Shown one piece after another: positions 57,923-64,000 of a stretch of DNA of 64,000 nucleotides (position 1 is the stretch's first letter; each line of letters begins with the position of its first letter). The notes beneath the pieces were generated by a model. That model was not told where the DNA came from, ran no database searches, and saw only the letters and a program-made list of their open reading frames with translations. The stretch lies in contig NZ_FNVO01000005.1 in NCBI RefSeq assembly GCF_900108175.1, positions 434,001 through 498,000 of the forward strand, in the 5' to 3' direction. The stretch is from Thermomonospora echinospora (GTDB lineage: Bacteria > Actinomycetota > Actinomycetes > Streptosporangiales > Streptosporangiaceae). The position numbers and the translations under genes are program-made.

Positions 57923-59563
57923 ATGAAGGATCCAGATCGCACACAATTTGGTCCCAGCGGCTACGCGCTGATCGATGAGCCGACCCTGCCGGCGCTGGTC
58001 TCGGAGTGGGCTCAGGTCAGTCCGGACCGCGGTTTCCTGGACCCCGTCGGCGGGACCCCGAGGACGTTCGGACAGGTGCACGAGGCCGCGAACCGGTGGG
58101 CCGTGGCGCACGCCGGCGCGGGTGTCGGCCGTGGGGATCTGGTGCTGAGCATGCTGCGTCCCGGAAGCGTCGCGGTCGAGCAGTGGCTGGGAACCGCCCG
58201 GGCAGGAGCGATCGACGTCGGCGTCAACACCGACCTCATCGGTACGGCGCTGCACTACGTGCTACGCGACACCGCCGCCCGGGTCGCCGTCGTGGAGCCC
58301 GACTACCTCGACCGGTTCGCGGCCCTGCCCGACCTGGCGGAACTAACCCTCATCGTGGTCGCGGGCGACGTGCCGCCAGAGGCGGCGTCCCTCCCGTGTG
58401 CCGTGGTCACCACGGAGGCGCACCTCGCAGCGGCCGACGCGGACGCGGCGCCGGTGGAGCAGCCCGCACGCCACGACATCGCCTGCATCATCTACACCTC
58501 GGGGACGACGGGTTCCCCCAAGGGAGTGATGATGCCGTGGGGCCAGTTCTCGGCGCTCCTGCCCGAGCAGTGGCAGAGCGGCGCGGAGCACGAGGCACAG
58601 TACGTGCCGTTCCCCTTCTACCACGTGGCCGGACGCATGACGGTCCATCTGATGGCCCGCCTCGGTGGGCGCGCGGTACTCCGGTCGCGGTTCAGCCTCA
58701 GCGCCTTCTGGGACGACATCAAACGCCACAACTGCACGATGGTCCTGCTGGCAGGCGCCGTCCCCCAGATGCTTCTCGGCGCGAAACGACCCGAGCACAC
58801 CGACAACCCGCTACGGCGAGTGATCATGGCCCCGGTCATCGAGGCACACGAGGAGTTCACGTCCGCGTTCGGGGTCGACATCGTCACCGGCTACAACATG
58901 ACCGAGACGAGCCTCCCCTTCTACCAGCCGGACGGCGTGCGGGACTGGCGATCCTGCGGGCGGCTGCGCGACGGCTTCCCCTACTACGAGGCCCGCCTGG
59001 TCGACGAGAACGACCAGGAAGTCCCCACTGGGCAGGTCGGCGAGCTCATGGTCCGGACCGGCGTCCCTTGGACCCTCAACGCCGGGTACTTCGGCAAGCC
59101 CGAGGCCACCGTGCGGGCATGGCGGAACGGCTGGTTCCACACGGGGGACGCGTTCCGCCGCGACGACGAGGGCAGCTACTACTTCGTGGACCGGATGACC
59201 GACAGCATCCGCCGCCGCGGAGAGAACATCTCCTCCGCGGACATCGAAGCGGCAGTCCTCAATGTCGAGTCGGTCGCCGAGTGCGCGGCCATCGGAGTCC
59301 CCTCGCCCTTGGGCGAACAGGACATCAAGATCGTGGTCCGCCTGCACCAGGGGGTCAGGCCGGCAGAGGCCGAACTACTCGACGGGCTGACTCGGGTACT
59401 TCCCCGTTTCATGGTTCCCCGGTACGTCGAGTACGTGACAGACTTTCCTCGCACGGAGGCCACTCACCGCATCCGCAAGACGACACTCCGAGCAAAGTGG
59501 CGAAATGAGCGGGTGTGGGACGGTGAGCGTGGTGACTGGCTCCCCGAGGACCCCGCGAGCTGA
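57923..59563 (+). CDS. AMP-dependent acyl-CoA ligase (CaiC-like)
   Basis: Activates a carboxylic acid to its CoA thioester with ATP. The P-loop-like motif IIYTSGTTGSPKGVMMP (about residues 190-206), YNMTETS (about 328), the hinge TGDAFRRDDEGSYYFVDRMT (about 408-427) and RRGENISSADIE are all intact; a C-terminal catalytic Lys is likely in HRIRKTTLR. It resembles the carnitine/crotonobetaine-CoA ligase branch, which is a hint only. The ATG at 57923 after GGGATGAGG is chosen; a longer reading would include the operator. It is divergent from the importer and upstream of the GntR gene by 51 bp. Confidence 0.92.
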   Translation: MKDPDRTQFGPSGYALIDEPTLPALVSEWAQVSPDRGFLDPVGGTPRTFGQVHEAANRWAVAHAGAGVGRGDLVLSMLRPGSVAVEQWLGTARAGAIDVGVNTDLIGTALHYVLRDTAARVAVVEPDYLDRFAALPDLAELTLIVVAGDVPPEAASLPCAVVTTEAHLAAADADAAPVEQPARHDIACIIYTSGTTGSPKGVMMPWGQFSALLPEQWQSGAEHEAQYVPFPFYHVAGRMTVHLMARLGGRAVLRSRFSLSAFWDDIKRHNCTMVLLAGAVPQMLLGAKRPEHTDNPLRRVIMAPVIEAHEEFTSAFGVDIVTGYNMTETSLPFYQPDGVRDWRSCGRLRDGFPYYEARLVDENDQEVPTGQVGELMVRTGVPWTLNAGYFGKPEATVRAWRNGWFHTGDAFRRDDEGSYYFVDRMTDSIRRRGENISSADIEAAVLNVESVAECAAIGVPSPLGEQDIKIVVRLHQGVRPAEAELLDGLTRVLPRFMVPRYVEYVTDFPRTEATHRIRKTTLRAKWRNERVWDGERGDWLPEDPAS

Positions 59564-59583
59564 ACGGATAAGATCACCGTTCA
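59561..59583 (+). promoter_or_regulatory. dyad between the ligase and GntR genes
   Basis: TGAACGG pairs perfectly with CCGTTCA across nine bases, beginning at the ligase stop codon and 31 bp before the GntR start. It may be a small terminator or attenuator; it does not match the ATTGT-type operator. Confidence 0.4.
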
Positions 59584-59614
59584 TGGCGGCAAGTGTCCTG
59601 GAAGGGCTTGAACC

Positions 59615-60316
59615 ATGACCGGAATCAAGGGCAATGGACTCCTCGCGTACGAGCGGATCCGCCAGCAGATCATCGAGGGGAACTATTTGCCCGGCTCGCG
59701 CCTGGTCGAACAGCGTCTCGGTATCGAGCTGGGACTTTCCCGAACACCGGTACGCGAGGCATTGCGGCGGCTGGAGGCCGAAGGGCTGGTCCGCAGCGAA
59801 CCCAACCGCGGCGCCGTCGTCCGCTCCGTGACCTACAACGAAGTCCGTGACATTTACGGTCTCCGTGCTCAACTGGAATCCTACGGCGCCGGCCTGGCCG
59901 CCGAGAACGCCACCCATGAGGACTTGGAGCGCATCGACGAAGGCATCGAACTCTTCGGACACCTGATCCATCAACTATCCGGGGACTCCTTGGGCAGCGT
60001 CCGCGCCGTCCACGACGCGAACGAGGAGATTCACGCGGCGATCGTCGCGAGCGCCCACCACCAACGGCTCGGATACCTCCTCGCCCGCACAGTCGACGTA
60101 CCTTTGGTCTTCCAGTCGTTCCGCCATTTCGACCTGGCCAGGAGCCAGCGTTCGCATCTGTTCCATCAAATGATCCGCGATGCGATCGCAGCCCGCGATC
60201 CGATCAGGGCAGCCAACCTCATGACCGAGCACATTTTGCAAGGCCGAGATGTATTGCTGGAGCAATTGCAGCGGAACGAGGGGCCTCCCCCGGAGCTTTT
60301 CAACACCAGTGAATAA
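59615..60316 (+). CDS. GntR family regulator with FCD effector domain
   Basis: Residues about 7-72 are a winged helix (YERIRQQIIEGNYLPGSRLV, then LGLSRTPVREALRRLEAEGL and the wing RSEPNRGAVVR). The remaining part is an all-helical FCD domain with probable metal/acid ligands (HDANEEIHAAIVASAHHQRL, RSHLFHQMIRDAIAARDP). The ATG follows GGAAGGG. It is placed after the CoA ligase and is likely the repressor of the importer and ligase, released by the acid or its CoA ester. Confidence 0.94.
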   Translation: MTGIKGNGLLAYERIRQQIIEGNYLPGSRLVEQRLGIELGLSRTPVREALRRLEAEGLVRSEPNRGAVVRSVTYNEVRDIYGLRAQLESYGAGLAAENATHEDLERIDEGIELFGHLIHQLSGDSLGSVRAVHDANEEIHAAIVASAHHQRLGYLLARTVDVPLVFQSFRHFDLARSQRSHLFHQMIRDAIAARDPIRAANLMTEHILQGRDVLLEQLQRNEGPPPELFNTSE

Positions 60317-60477
60317 ACTCTGGACCCCAAAATTCCCGCACCCGCAAAATGACGCACCGCCGCAAAGGCCCAGTCCGTCGCCCTTCTGACTCAAGCCTTC
60401 GCCGCCCAGGACAACGGACGCCCGGTGGGCAGGTGTGAGGGGCCCTGCGTTTTTCGGACAGCGTCCTGATGGGTGAC

Positions 60478-60771
60478 CTACGCGGCCTGCTGTCGGCTCA
60501 GGTACTCGGTGTGGACCTCCAGAGGGGTCCGGTACCCGATCGCCGAGTGAAGCCTGCGTCGATTATAGAAACCTTCGATGTATTGCACGACCGCGCGGCG
60601 GGCCTTGGCGCGTGTGACAAATACCATGCGGCTGAGCCACTCACTCTTCAGGGCACCGAAGAACGACTCGGCCATGGCATTATCCCAGCACACTCCGGTC
60701 CGCCCTACCGAGCGACGCATCTGGTACTTGCTCAGCTGGCGGCCAAACTCGTCGCTGGTGTAGTTCTTGGG
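60478..60771 (-). pseudogene. IS3 OrfB transposase, C-terminal third only
   Basis: Reads YTSDEFGRQLSKYQMRRSVG, RTGVCWDNAMAESFFGALKS with the final catalytic Glu, then FYNRRRLHSAIGYRTPLEVH. This is the end of the retroviral-type integrase core of IS3 OrfB. Both catalytic Asp are lost with the missing N-terminal two thirds. Confidence 0.9.
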
Positions 60772-60896
60772 TTCAAGGAGTCGTTGCAACGTTGCTGTTC
60801 GGTGAGCATAGATGCTGGTTGAAGGCTTCGGCGGGGGTCTTCCAACCGAAGGTTTTGCGGGGGCGGCTGCTGCATCGGGCCAGTTGAACCCAGGGC
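60772..60896 (-). pseudogene. IS30-type transposase C-terminal scrap inside the IS3 element
   Basis: On the minus strand one frame reads SSRPRKTFGWKTPAEAFNQH then LCSPNSNVAT, matching the well-conserved R-P-R-K-T-x-G-W-x-T-P-A-E-A end of IS30 transposases. It replaces the missing part of IS3 orfB. It suggests an IS30-type element once sat in orfB and was then mostly deleted. Confidence 0.75.
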
Positions 60897-61166
60897 GGCT
60901 TTTTTCAGGAACTCGTTCTCTTCGCGGAGTTTGCGGTTTTCTCGCTCGAGCTGGAGTTCCCGCTCGCTCTTGTGCTCGCCTCCGCCAGTGTCGGCGGCGG
61001 CCGCGTCGCCGTGTCTTCTGCGGTATGCCTTCACCCAGTTGCCCAGGGTGGTGTCGTGGATCCCGACCTCACGCGCAACGTGCGCGATCGGTCTCGGGCC
61101 GTCCAGGACCATGCGGACGATCTCGTCCTTGTGCTCCTGGGTGAAATGCCGCCTCTGTCGCGCCAA
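60897..61166 (-). pseudogene. IS3 OrfA (helix-turn-helix protein)
   Basis: Reads RRHFTQEHKDEIVRMVLDGP, VAREVGIHDTTLGNWVKAYR (helix-turn-helix) and the coiled-coil ERELQLERENRKLREENEFL-KKA. This is a full OrfA body; the frame then enters foreign DNA, so the normal frameshift fusion with OrfB cannot form. Confidence 0.88.
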
Positions 61167-61184
61167 CGACCTTCCTTTCCGGTT

Positions 61185-61206
61185 CTCCCCAACTCTAGTT
61201 GGGGAG
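61185..61206. repeat. perfect short-loop palindrome near the IS3 right end
   Basis: CTCCCCAAC-TCTA-GTTGGGGAG is a 9-bp perfect hairpin just inside the right terminal repeat. Such end-proximal hairpins may stop outside transcription from entering the element. Confidence 0.7.
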
Positions 61207-61225
61207 CTGTCCGGAAGATCCGGGG

Positions 61226-61562
61226 TACCTCACACCCGCGGCACCGTCCGCGGTCCCGGCCGTTGCAGCAGGCCGGCGATCCGCGTCGGCGACAGCGGCC
61301 CGCCCAACGGTGGCCGCCACTGCGCGGCCGGTCGGCCAGGGCGGCCGCCCCACGATCGTTGAACCGGGCGATCCAGCGGCGCACCGTGCCCGCATCACGG
61401 TCCAGCGGCACGGCGATCTGCGCCGCCGACAAACCGTGCAGCGACAGCAGCACCATCACCGCCCGCACCGCCACCCGCCACCCGCCACCGGCCCCGCAGA
61501 TCGGGGCGCAACTGGTGCACCTGGACGTCCGAGCGGTTGGCGAACACACTGAGCGGGCGCAT
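61226..61562 (-). pseudogene. N-terminal remnant of an IS630-like transposase with frameshifts
   Basis: The minus strand encodes, in successive frames, MRPLSVFANRSDVQVHQLRP, then VRAVMVLLSLHGLSAAQIAV with RRWIARFNDRGAAALADRPR, then LSPTRIAGLLQRPGPRTVPR and a stop. These are the helix-turn-helix and linker of an IS630-like transposase. At least two frameshifts are needed, and the DDE domain is absent. The remnant stops at the IS3 end. Confidence 0.7.
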
Positions 61563-61729
61563 ACCGGCCACGACCTCGCCGGGCGGGGTGGACGTTGCGG
61601 GCAACTTCGATCCAACCCCCGGCGAGGCCGGTGTCAACGCCCTCCCACCCCGGCGATCTCACACCCGGTTACACGCAGAACCTTTGGATACGCGCTTAGG
61701 AACCGGCCTCTGACCTGCACCTTTGGGTC

Positions 61730-61773
61730 GGGTGGCGGGATTTGAACCCACGACCTCTTCGTCCCGAACAAGG
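61730..61773 (-). other. 3' half of a tRNA-Pro(CGG) gene, probable integration (att) site
   Basis: The minus strand carries an anticodon loop TTCGGGA (anticodon CGG), the 3' anticodon arm CGAAG, a variable loop, the T-arm GTGGG-TTCAAAT-CCCGC and CACCC of the acceptor. The matching 5' half is missing: the bases before the loop are CCTTG and do not pair with CGAAG as they should, and no D-arm follows. Such a 3' tRNA half is the classic core left by integrative elements that insert into tRNA genes. No integrase gene is in view. Confidence 0.75.
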
Positions 61774-61782
61774 ATCACCCAC

Positions 61783-61823
61783 GCCTCTGACCTGGGAGCA
61801 TGAAGTATTCCCAGGTCAGAGGC
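61783..61823. repeat. 15-bp perfect inverted repeat beside the tRNA fragment
   Basis: GCCTCTGACCTGGGA pairs perfectly with TCCCAGGTCAGAGGC across an 11-nt loop. A further copy of GCCTCTGACCTG stands at 61706-61717, on the other side of the tRNA half. The set may be recombinase arm sites or a strong terminator. Confidence 0.8.
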
Positions 61824-61924
61824 ATGGCATCGCCTCACCTGACGTGGGTTGACCCCGCCTGACCCGCCACCCCGTCCCACAGATTTCCCACAGGATGAAC
61901 CGGCCTCATCGCCTGGGGGCTCAC

Positions 61925-62414
61925 GCCAACGACCCGTGTGCCTGACGTCCAGCTCCATAGCAGAGGGTCTGACAGATGGTCTCGTGACAGACATGCCACC
62001 CAGACTTGCCGGGGTGCTCGACGCGCAGTCACGCGGCTATCTACTGCGGGCTCCACTCCAGCTCCAGCTTGGCCTGCACCAGGGAGCGCAGCGCGCCGTC
62101 CTGCATCAGCTTGCCGGCGCGTTCGCGCCGTGCGTTGGCCGGGCGCGGGCGATCTCGCGCACGCCGTGGCCACGCTCATGCAGGGTGGCGATGCGCTGTC
62201 GCTCCAGCAGCGACAGGTACCGCGACGAGCGGGACGCCTCGGCCACCCGCGCGAGAAGGATGCCGCCCCGCTCGGCCCGCCACCGGTATCCGGTCTTGCG
62301 GCCGATCCCCACCCGGCGGCACGCCTCGACCGTCCCGACACCGGCCAGGATCAGCCTCCAGTACTCGTCCTCGAGCTCCAACTGCCGCTTACGTCCCCGC
62401 CGCCCCAACTCCAC
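61925..62414 (-). pseudogene. IS30-family transposase remnant, N-terminal and central part
   Basis: The minus strand starts LELEDEYWRLILAGVGTVEA, GRKTGYRWRAERGG, then RYLSLLERQRIATLHERGHG. After a deletion of the second helix-turn-helix it continues in another frame as LMQDGALRSLVQAKLELEWS-PQ, with in-frame stops, to GKSGWHVCHETIC. This is the front half of an IS30 transposase, decayed by deletion, frameshift and stop codons. Its C-terminus may be the scrap at 60772-60896. Confidence 0.75.
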
Positions 62415-62898
62415 ACCCCTTCACATAGCAGGAGTGTTGCGACAAGTACTGGAACCCGCCCGTCGCCAGGGGATCAAGATTCGAGCTTCATTGACATCTA
62501 CTGCCCTCGATCCTGGACCTGCTCTCTCGCGGTGTGTGGGCTTCGCCGTGGACGGCCACCATGACACCGCCCCGACCAAGGTCGCCTCGCAAGCCGCCTC
62601 ACGGTACGCGGCGGAGCGGTCGATGAGATCATCACGCACACTGACCTGGCTCGAGCATCGAGCCCGCCAGCGGGCCTGGCATGAGTTCCTGTGCGTGCCC
62701 GGCGGACAGCATCGAGACCATGTGGTCAACTAGCAGGAGACCAGGGCTTGCGTAGGGATACGACGGGAGCAACCACAAGATCGTCTTCATCGATTTCAGC
62801 AAACCCCCCGGCTCAGATGCACAACCGGAGGTTCACTGCAAAACCAAGCCGTATCAGCCCGTCCTCATCCCCGTTGGCCTGGGCCTTTACTTTGGGGG
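62415..62898. other. non-coding region before the CRISPR array, possible leader
   Basis: No supported gene. The last 150 bp are less GC-rich than the surroundings and directly precede the first repeat; in this orientation they would be the leader. A partial repeat-like string GTCCTCATCCCC at 62861 is out of phase with the array. The segment around 62560-62730 may be more transposase debris, but no family could be assigned. Confidence 0.5.
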
Positions 62899-63456
62899 GT
62901 CCTCATCGCCCCTGCGAGGGGTCGCAACGACACGAGCAAGATTCGGCCGCGTCGCATGTAGTCGGGTCCTCATCGCCCCTGCGAGGGGTCGCAACGTGCG
63001 TCCCACCGCGCCCTCGGCCTACGGCCATAGGGTCCTCATCGCCCCTGCGAGGGGTCGCAACTCGTCGCCCTCGTCCCAGGTGTCCAGGTCCCACGAGGTC
63101 CTCATCGCCCCTGCGAGGGGTCGCAACGACACGAGCAAGATTCGGCCGCGTCGCATGTAGTCGGGTCCTCATCGCCCCTGCGAGGGGTCGCAACACGCCG
63201 TAGGCGGCGAACTGCCCCTTGATGTCGGCGTCCTCATCGCCCCTGCGAGGGGTCGCAACGCGTCGAACTGCGCCGCCAGCGCACGCGCGACGGGTCCTCA
63301 TCGCCCCTGCGAGGGGTCGCAACACACGGGTCGTCCCGTCCCCTCCGCCCTGCGGATCGCGTCCTCATCGCCCCTGCGAGGGGTCACAGCGCGGGGCTTC
63401 GAAGTCCTGCCAGACGCGCAGTAGGCGTCCTCATCGCCCCCACGAGGTGACGGCGT
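62899..63456 (+). CRISPR. CRISPR array, eight repeats plus a degenerate terminal one
   Basis: The 30-bp repeat begins GTCCTCATCGCCCC and ends GAGGGGTCGCAAC, with an internal CCCCT-GCG-AGGGG hairpin. Perfect copies start at 62899, 62966, 63032, 63098, 63165, 63230 and 63294. The copy at 63361 ends GTCACAGC, and the last at 63427 matches only its first half. Decay at the right puts the leader on the left, with transcription on the plus strand. Spacers are 34-37 bp. Spacers 1 (62929-62965) and 4 (63128-63164) are identical. No cas gene is in the window; the GCAAC-ending repeat with a stem fits class 1 (type I or III) systems. Confidence 0.97.
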
Positions 63457-63933
63457 CAGAGACGGCGGTGGGTGGACATCGCGTTGATACCGGCGAACTG
63501 CTGGCGCCTCGCGCCGACGCCCCGGCCGGGGGCAGGCTCTGGGGACAGCCTGCTTCGGGGAGCTGAACCGGCCCCGAGAATGAGATCACCTTTAACTCTT
63601 CCTACTCAGCGCAGGCATCCAGTGCCCGCATGTACACGTTGACCAGTGCATATACGTGAGTATAGATTCAGATCACCACGTTCACTCAAGTAGGTTCCAG
63701 GTCGGCGTTGGCTGAGCGTGGAGGTCCAGGGTCCATGCCTGGGTGGTTTGTCCCGGCGGGTGCGAGTTGCCACGACCGGGTCTGTACGGTTTTCGGCACC
63801 TCTCTGTGTCAAGCCGCAGTGAGCAGAGAGGTGCCTTTAGCTGGACAGACCCATCTGGAGTCCGTACGGGCCCGCGCGGCATCGGCGGCTGATGCGCCGA
63901 GCGAGGAGAACGCAGCGGGAGATCGTCTCCAGG
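63457..63933. other. non-coding region downstream of the CRISPR array
   Basis: No supported gene. It is notable for a stretch of lower GC around 63580-63680 and the strong hairpin at 63795-63835. Confidence 0.5.
63795..63835. terminator. 12-bp perfect hairpin, terminator-like
   Basis: GGCACCTCTCTG pairs with CAGAGAGGTGCC across 17 nt and is followed by TTTAG on the plus strand and preceded by ACGGTTTTC, so it can work in both directions. It could end CRISPR transcription on one side and the gene at the window edge on the other. Confidence 0.65.
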
Positions 63934-64000
63934 TCAGGCCATGGGCGAGGGCGAGGGCTCGCCCAGGTGTTCACGGATCTGCAGGGCGAGTTCGTCCCGC
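63934..64000 (-). CDS. C-terminal end of an unidentified gene, cut by the window edge
   Basis: Only the last 21 codons and the stop are visible: RDELALQIREHLGEPSPSPM-A. The helical LALQIREHLGE is protein-like, but the family cannot be read. It would be transcribed toward the hairpin at 63795-63835. Confidence 0.35.
   Translation of the reverse strand, partial: RDELALQIREHLGEPSPSPMA

Larger units (their letters stand above)
60455..61213 (-). mobile_element. internally deleted IS3-family insertion sequence
   Basis: The ends carry an imperfect inverted repeat: TTTCGGACAGC at the left (from 60452) and TTCCGGACAGC inward from the right end (to about 61216). Between them lie orfA complete up to its leucine-zipper end, a scrap of an unrelated IS30-type transposase, and only the last third of orfB. 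About 200 codons of orfB are missing, so the element cannot move by itself. The right end abuts an IS630-type remnant. Confidence 0.8.

Noticed and set aside
61730-61773. Complete tRNA-Pro gene
   Set aside because: Only the 3' half is present; there is no D-arm or 5' acceptor strand, and the 5' anticodon arm does not pair.
62861-62873. An extra CRISPR repeat before the first one
   Set aside because: Only GTCCTCATCCCC matches; it is out of phase (38 bp before repeat 1 instead of 66) and lacks the repeat's stem and GCAAC end.
63606-63882. Minus-strand open frames near the right edge
   Set aside because: They cross a strong terminator-like hairpin and show no protein-like pattern.

Overview
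The window is GC-rich chromosomal DNA of a filamentous-type actinomycete (Actinomycetota). The mix of an XRE/DUF5753-DUF397 pair, a SigE-type ECF sigma factor, many Tat and lipoprotein signals and GTG/TTG starts fits Streptosporangiales, perhaps Thermomonosporaceae; this placement is an inference from gene content. The conserved actinobacterial core order pmt / rsmI ... metG - tatD - rpf - ksgA is recognisable in the first 18 kb (in Mycobacterium tuberculosis the same genes lie together around Rv1002c-Rv1010).

Region 1 (1-18.2 kb): translation, RNA modification and envelope genes. ksgA (cut by the window edge) is separated from rpf by an inserted block: a small gene of unknown function, an XRE/DUF5753 regulator with its DUF397 partner, a fragment of a second rpf gene, and a sigma factor with a membrane-anchored partner. 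metG and tatD follow. Then come three polytopic GT-C-like membrane proteins around a polyprenyl-phosphate-type GT2 enzyme, then rsmI and a divergent protein O-mannosyltransferase.

Region 2 (18.3-25 kb): a divergent MFS transporter / LacI regulator pair with two visible operators, several small conserved-looking proteins (one only 31 residues), an acetate-type SatP transporter, an 11-bp minisatellite, a broken IS5-type transposase and membrane proteins without assigned function.

Region 3 (25-41 kb): accessory metabolism. A siderophore/corrinoid-type ABC importer is followed by a NarL-type two-component system. The system faces a DUF6220 - membrane-anchored multicopper oxidase - MMPL exporter operon across a promoter carrying two identical 20-bp dyads. 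Next are a Tat-exported class-V aminotransferase-fold protein, a His-rich small membrane protein - cysteine-synthase-like enzyme - MFS operon, and an isoprenylcysteine-methyltransferase-like membrane protein.

Region 4 (40.7-51.2 kb): a RecD2 helicase, a three-gene module (HTH protein, small protein, class III nucleotidyl cyclase with key catalytic residues), a small lipoprotein, a saccharopine-dehydrogenase-like enzyme divergent from a GlxA-type regulator, a DUF6236 gene and an IS630 scrap.

Region 5 (51.7-60.3 kb): a compact catabolic unit. A LIV-type ABC importer, enoyl-CoA hydratase and zinc-independent oxidoreductase are divergent from a CoA ligase and a GntR/FCD regulator. A palindrome of the GntR type sits in the shared promoter. 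The parts suggest uptake, CoA activation and beta-oxidation-like breakdown of a carboxylic acid.

Region 6 (60.3-64 kb): a mobile-element graveyard with IS3, IS630 and IS30 remnants, the 3' half of a tRNA-Pro(CGG) gene that looks like an integration site, a long perfect hairpin, and a CRISPR array of eight or nine repeats with a duplicated spacer and no cas genes in view.
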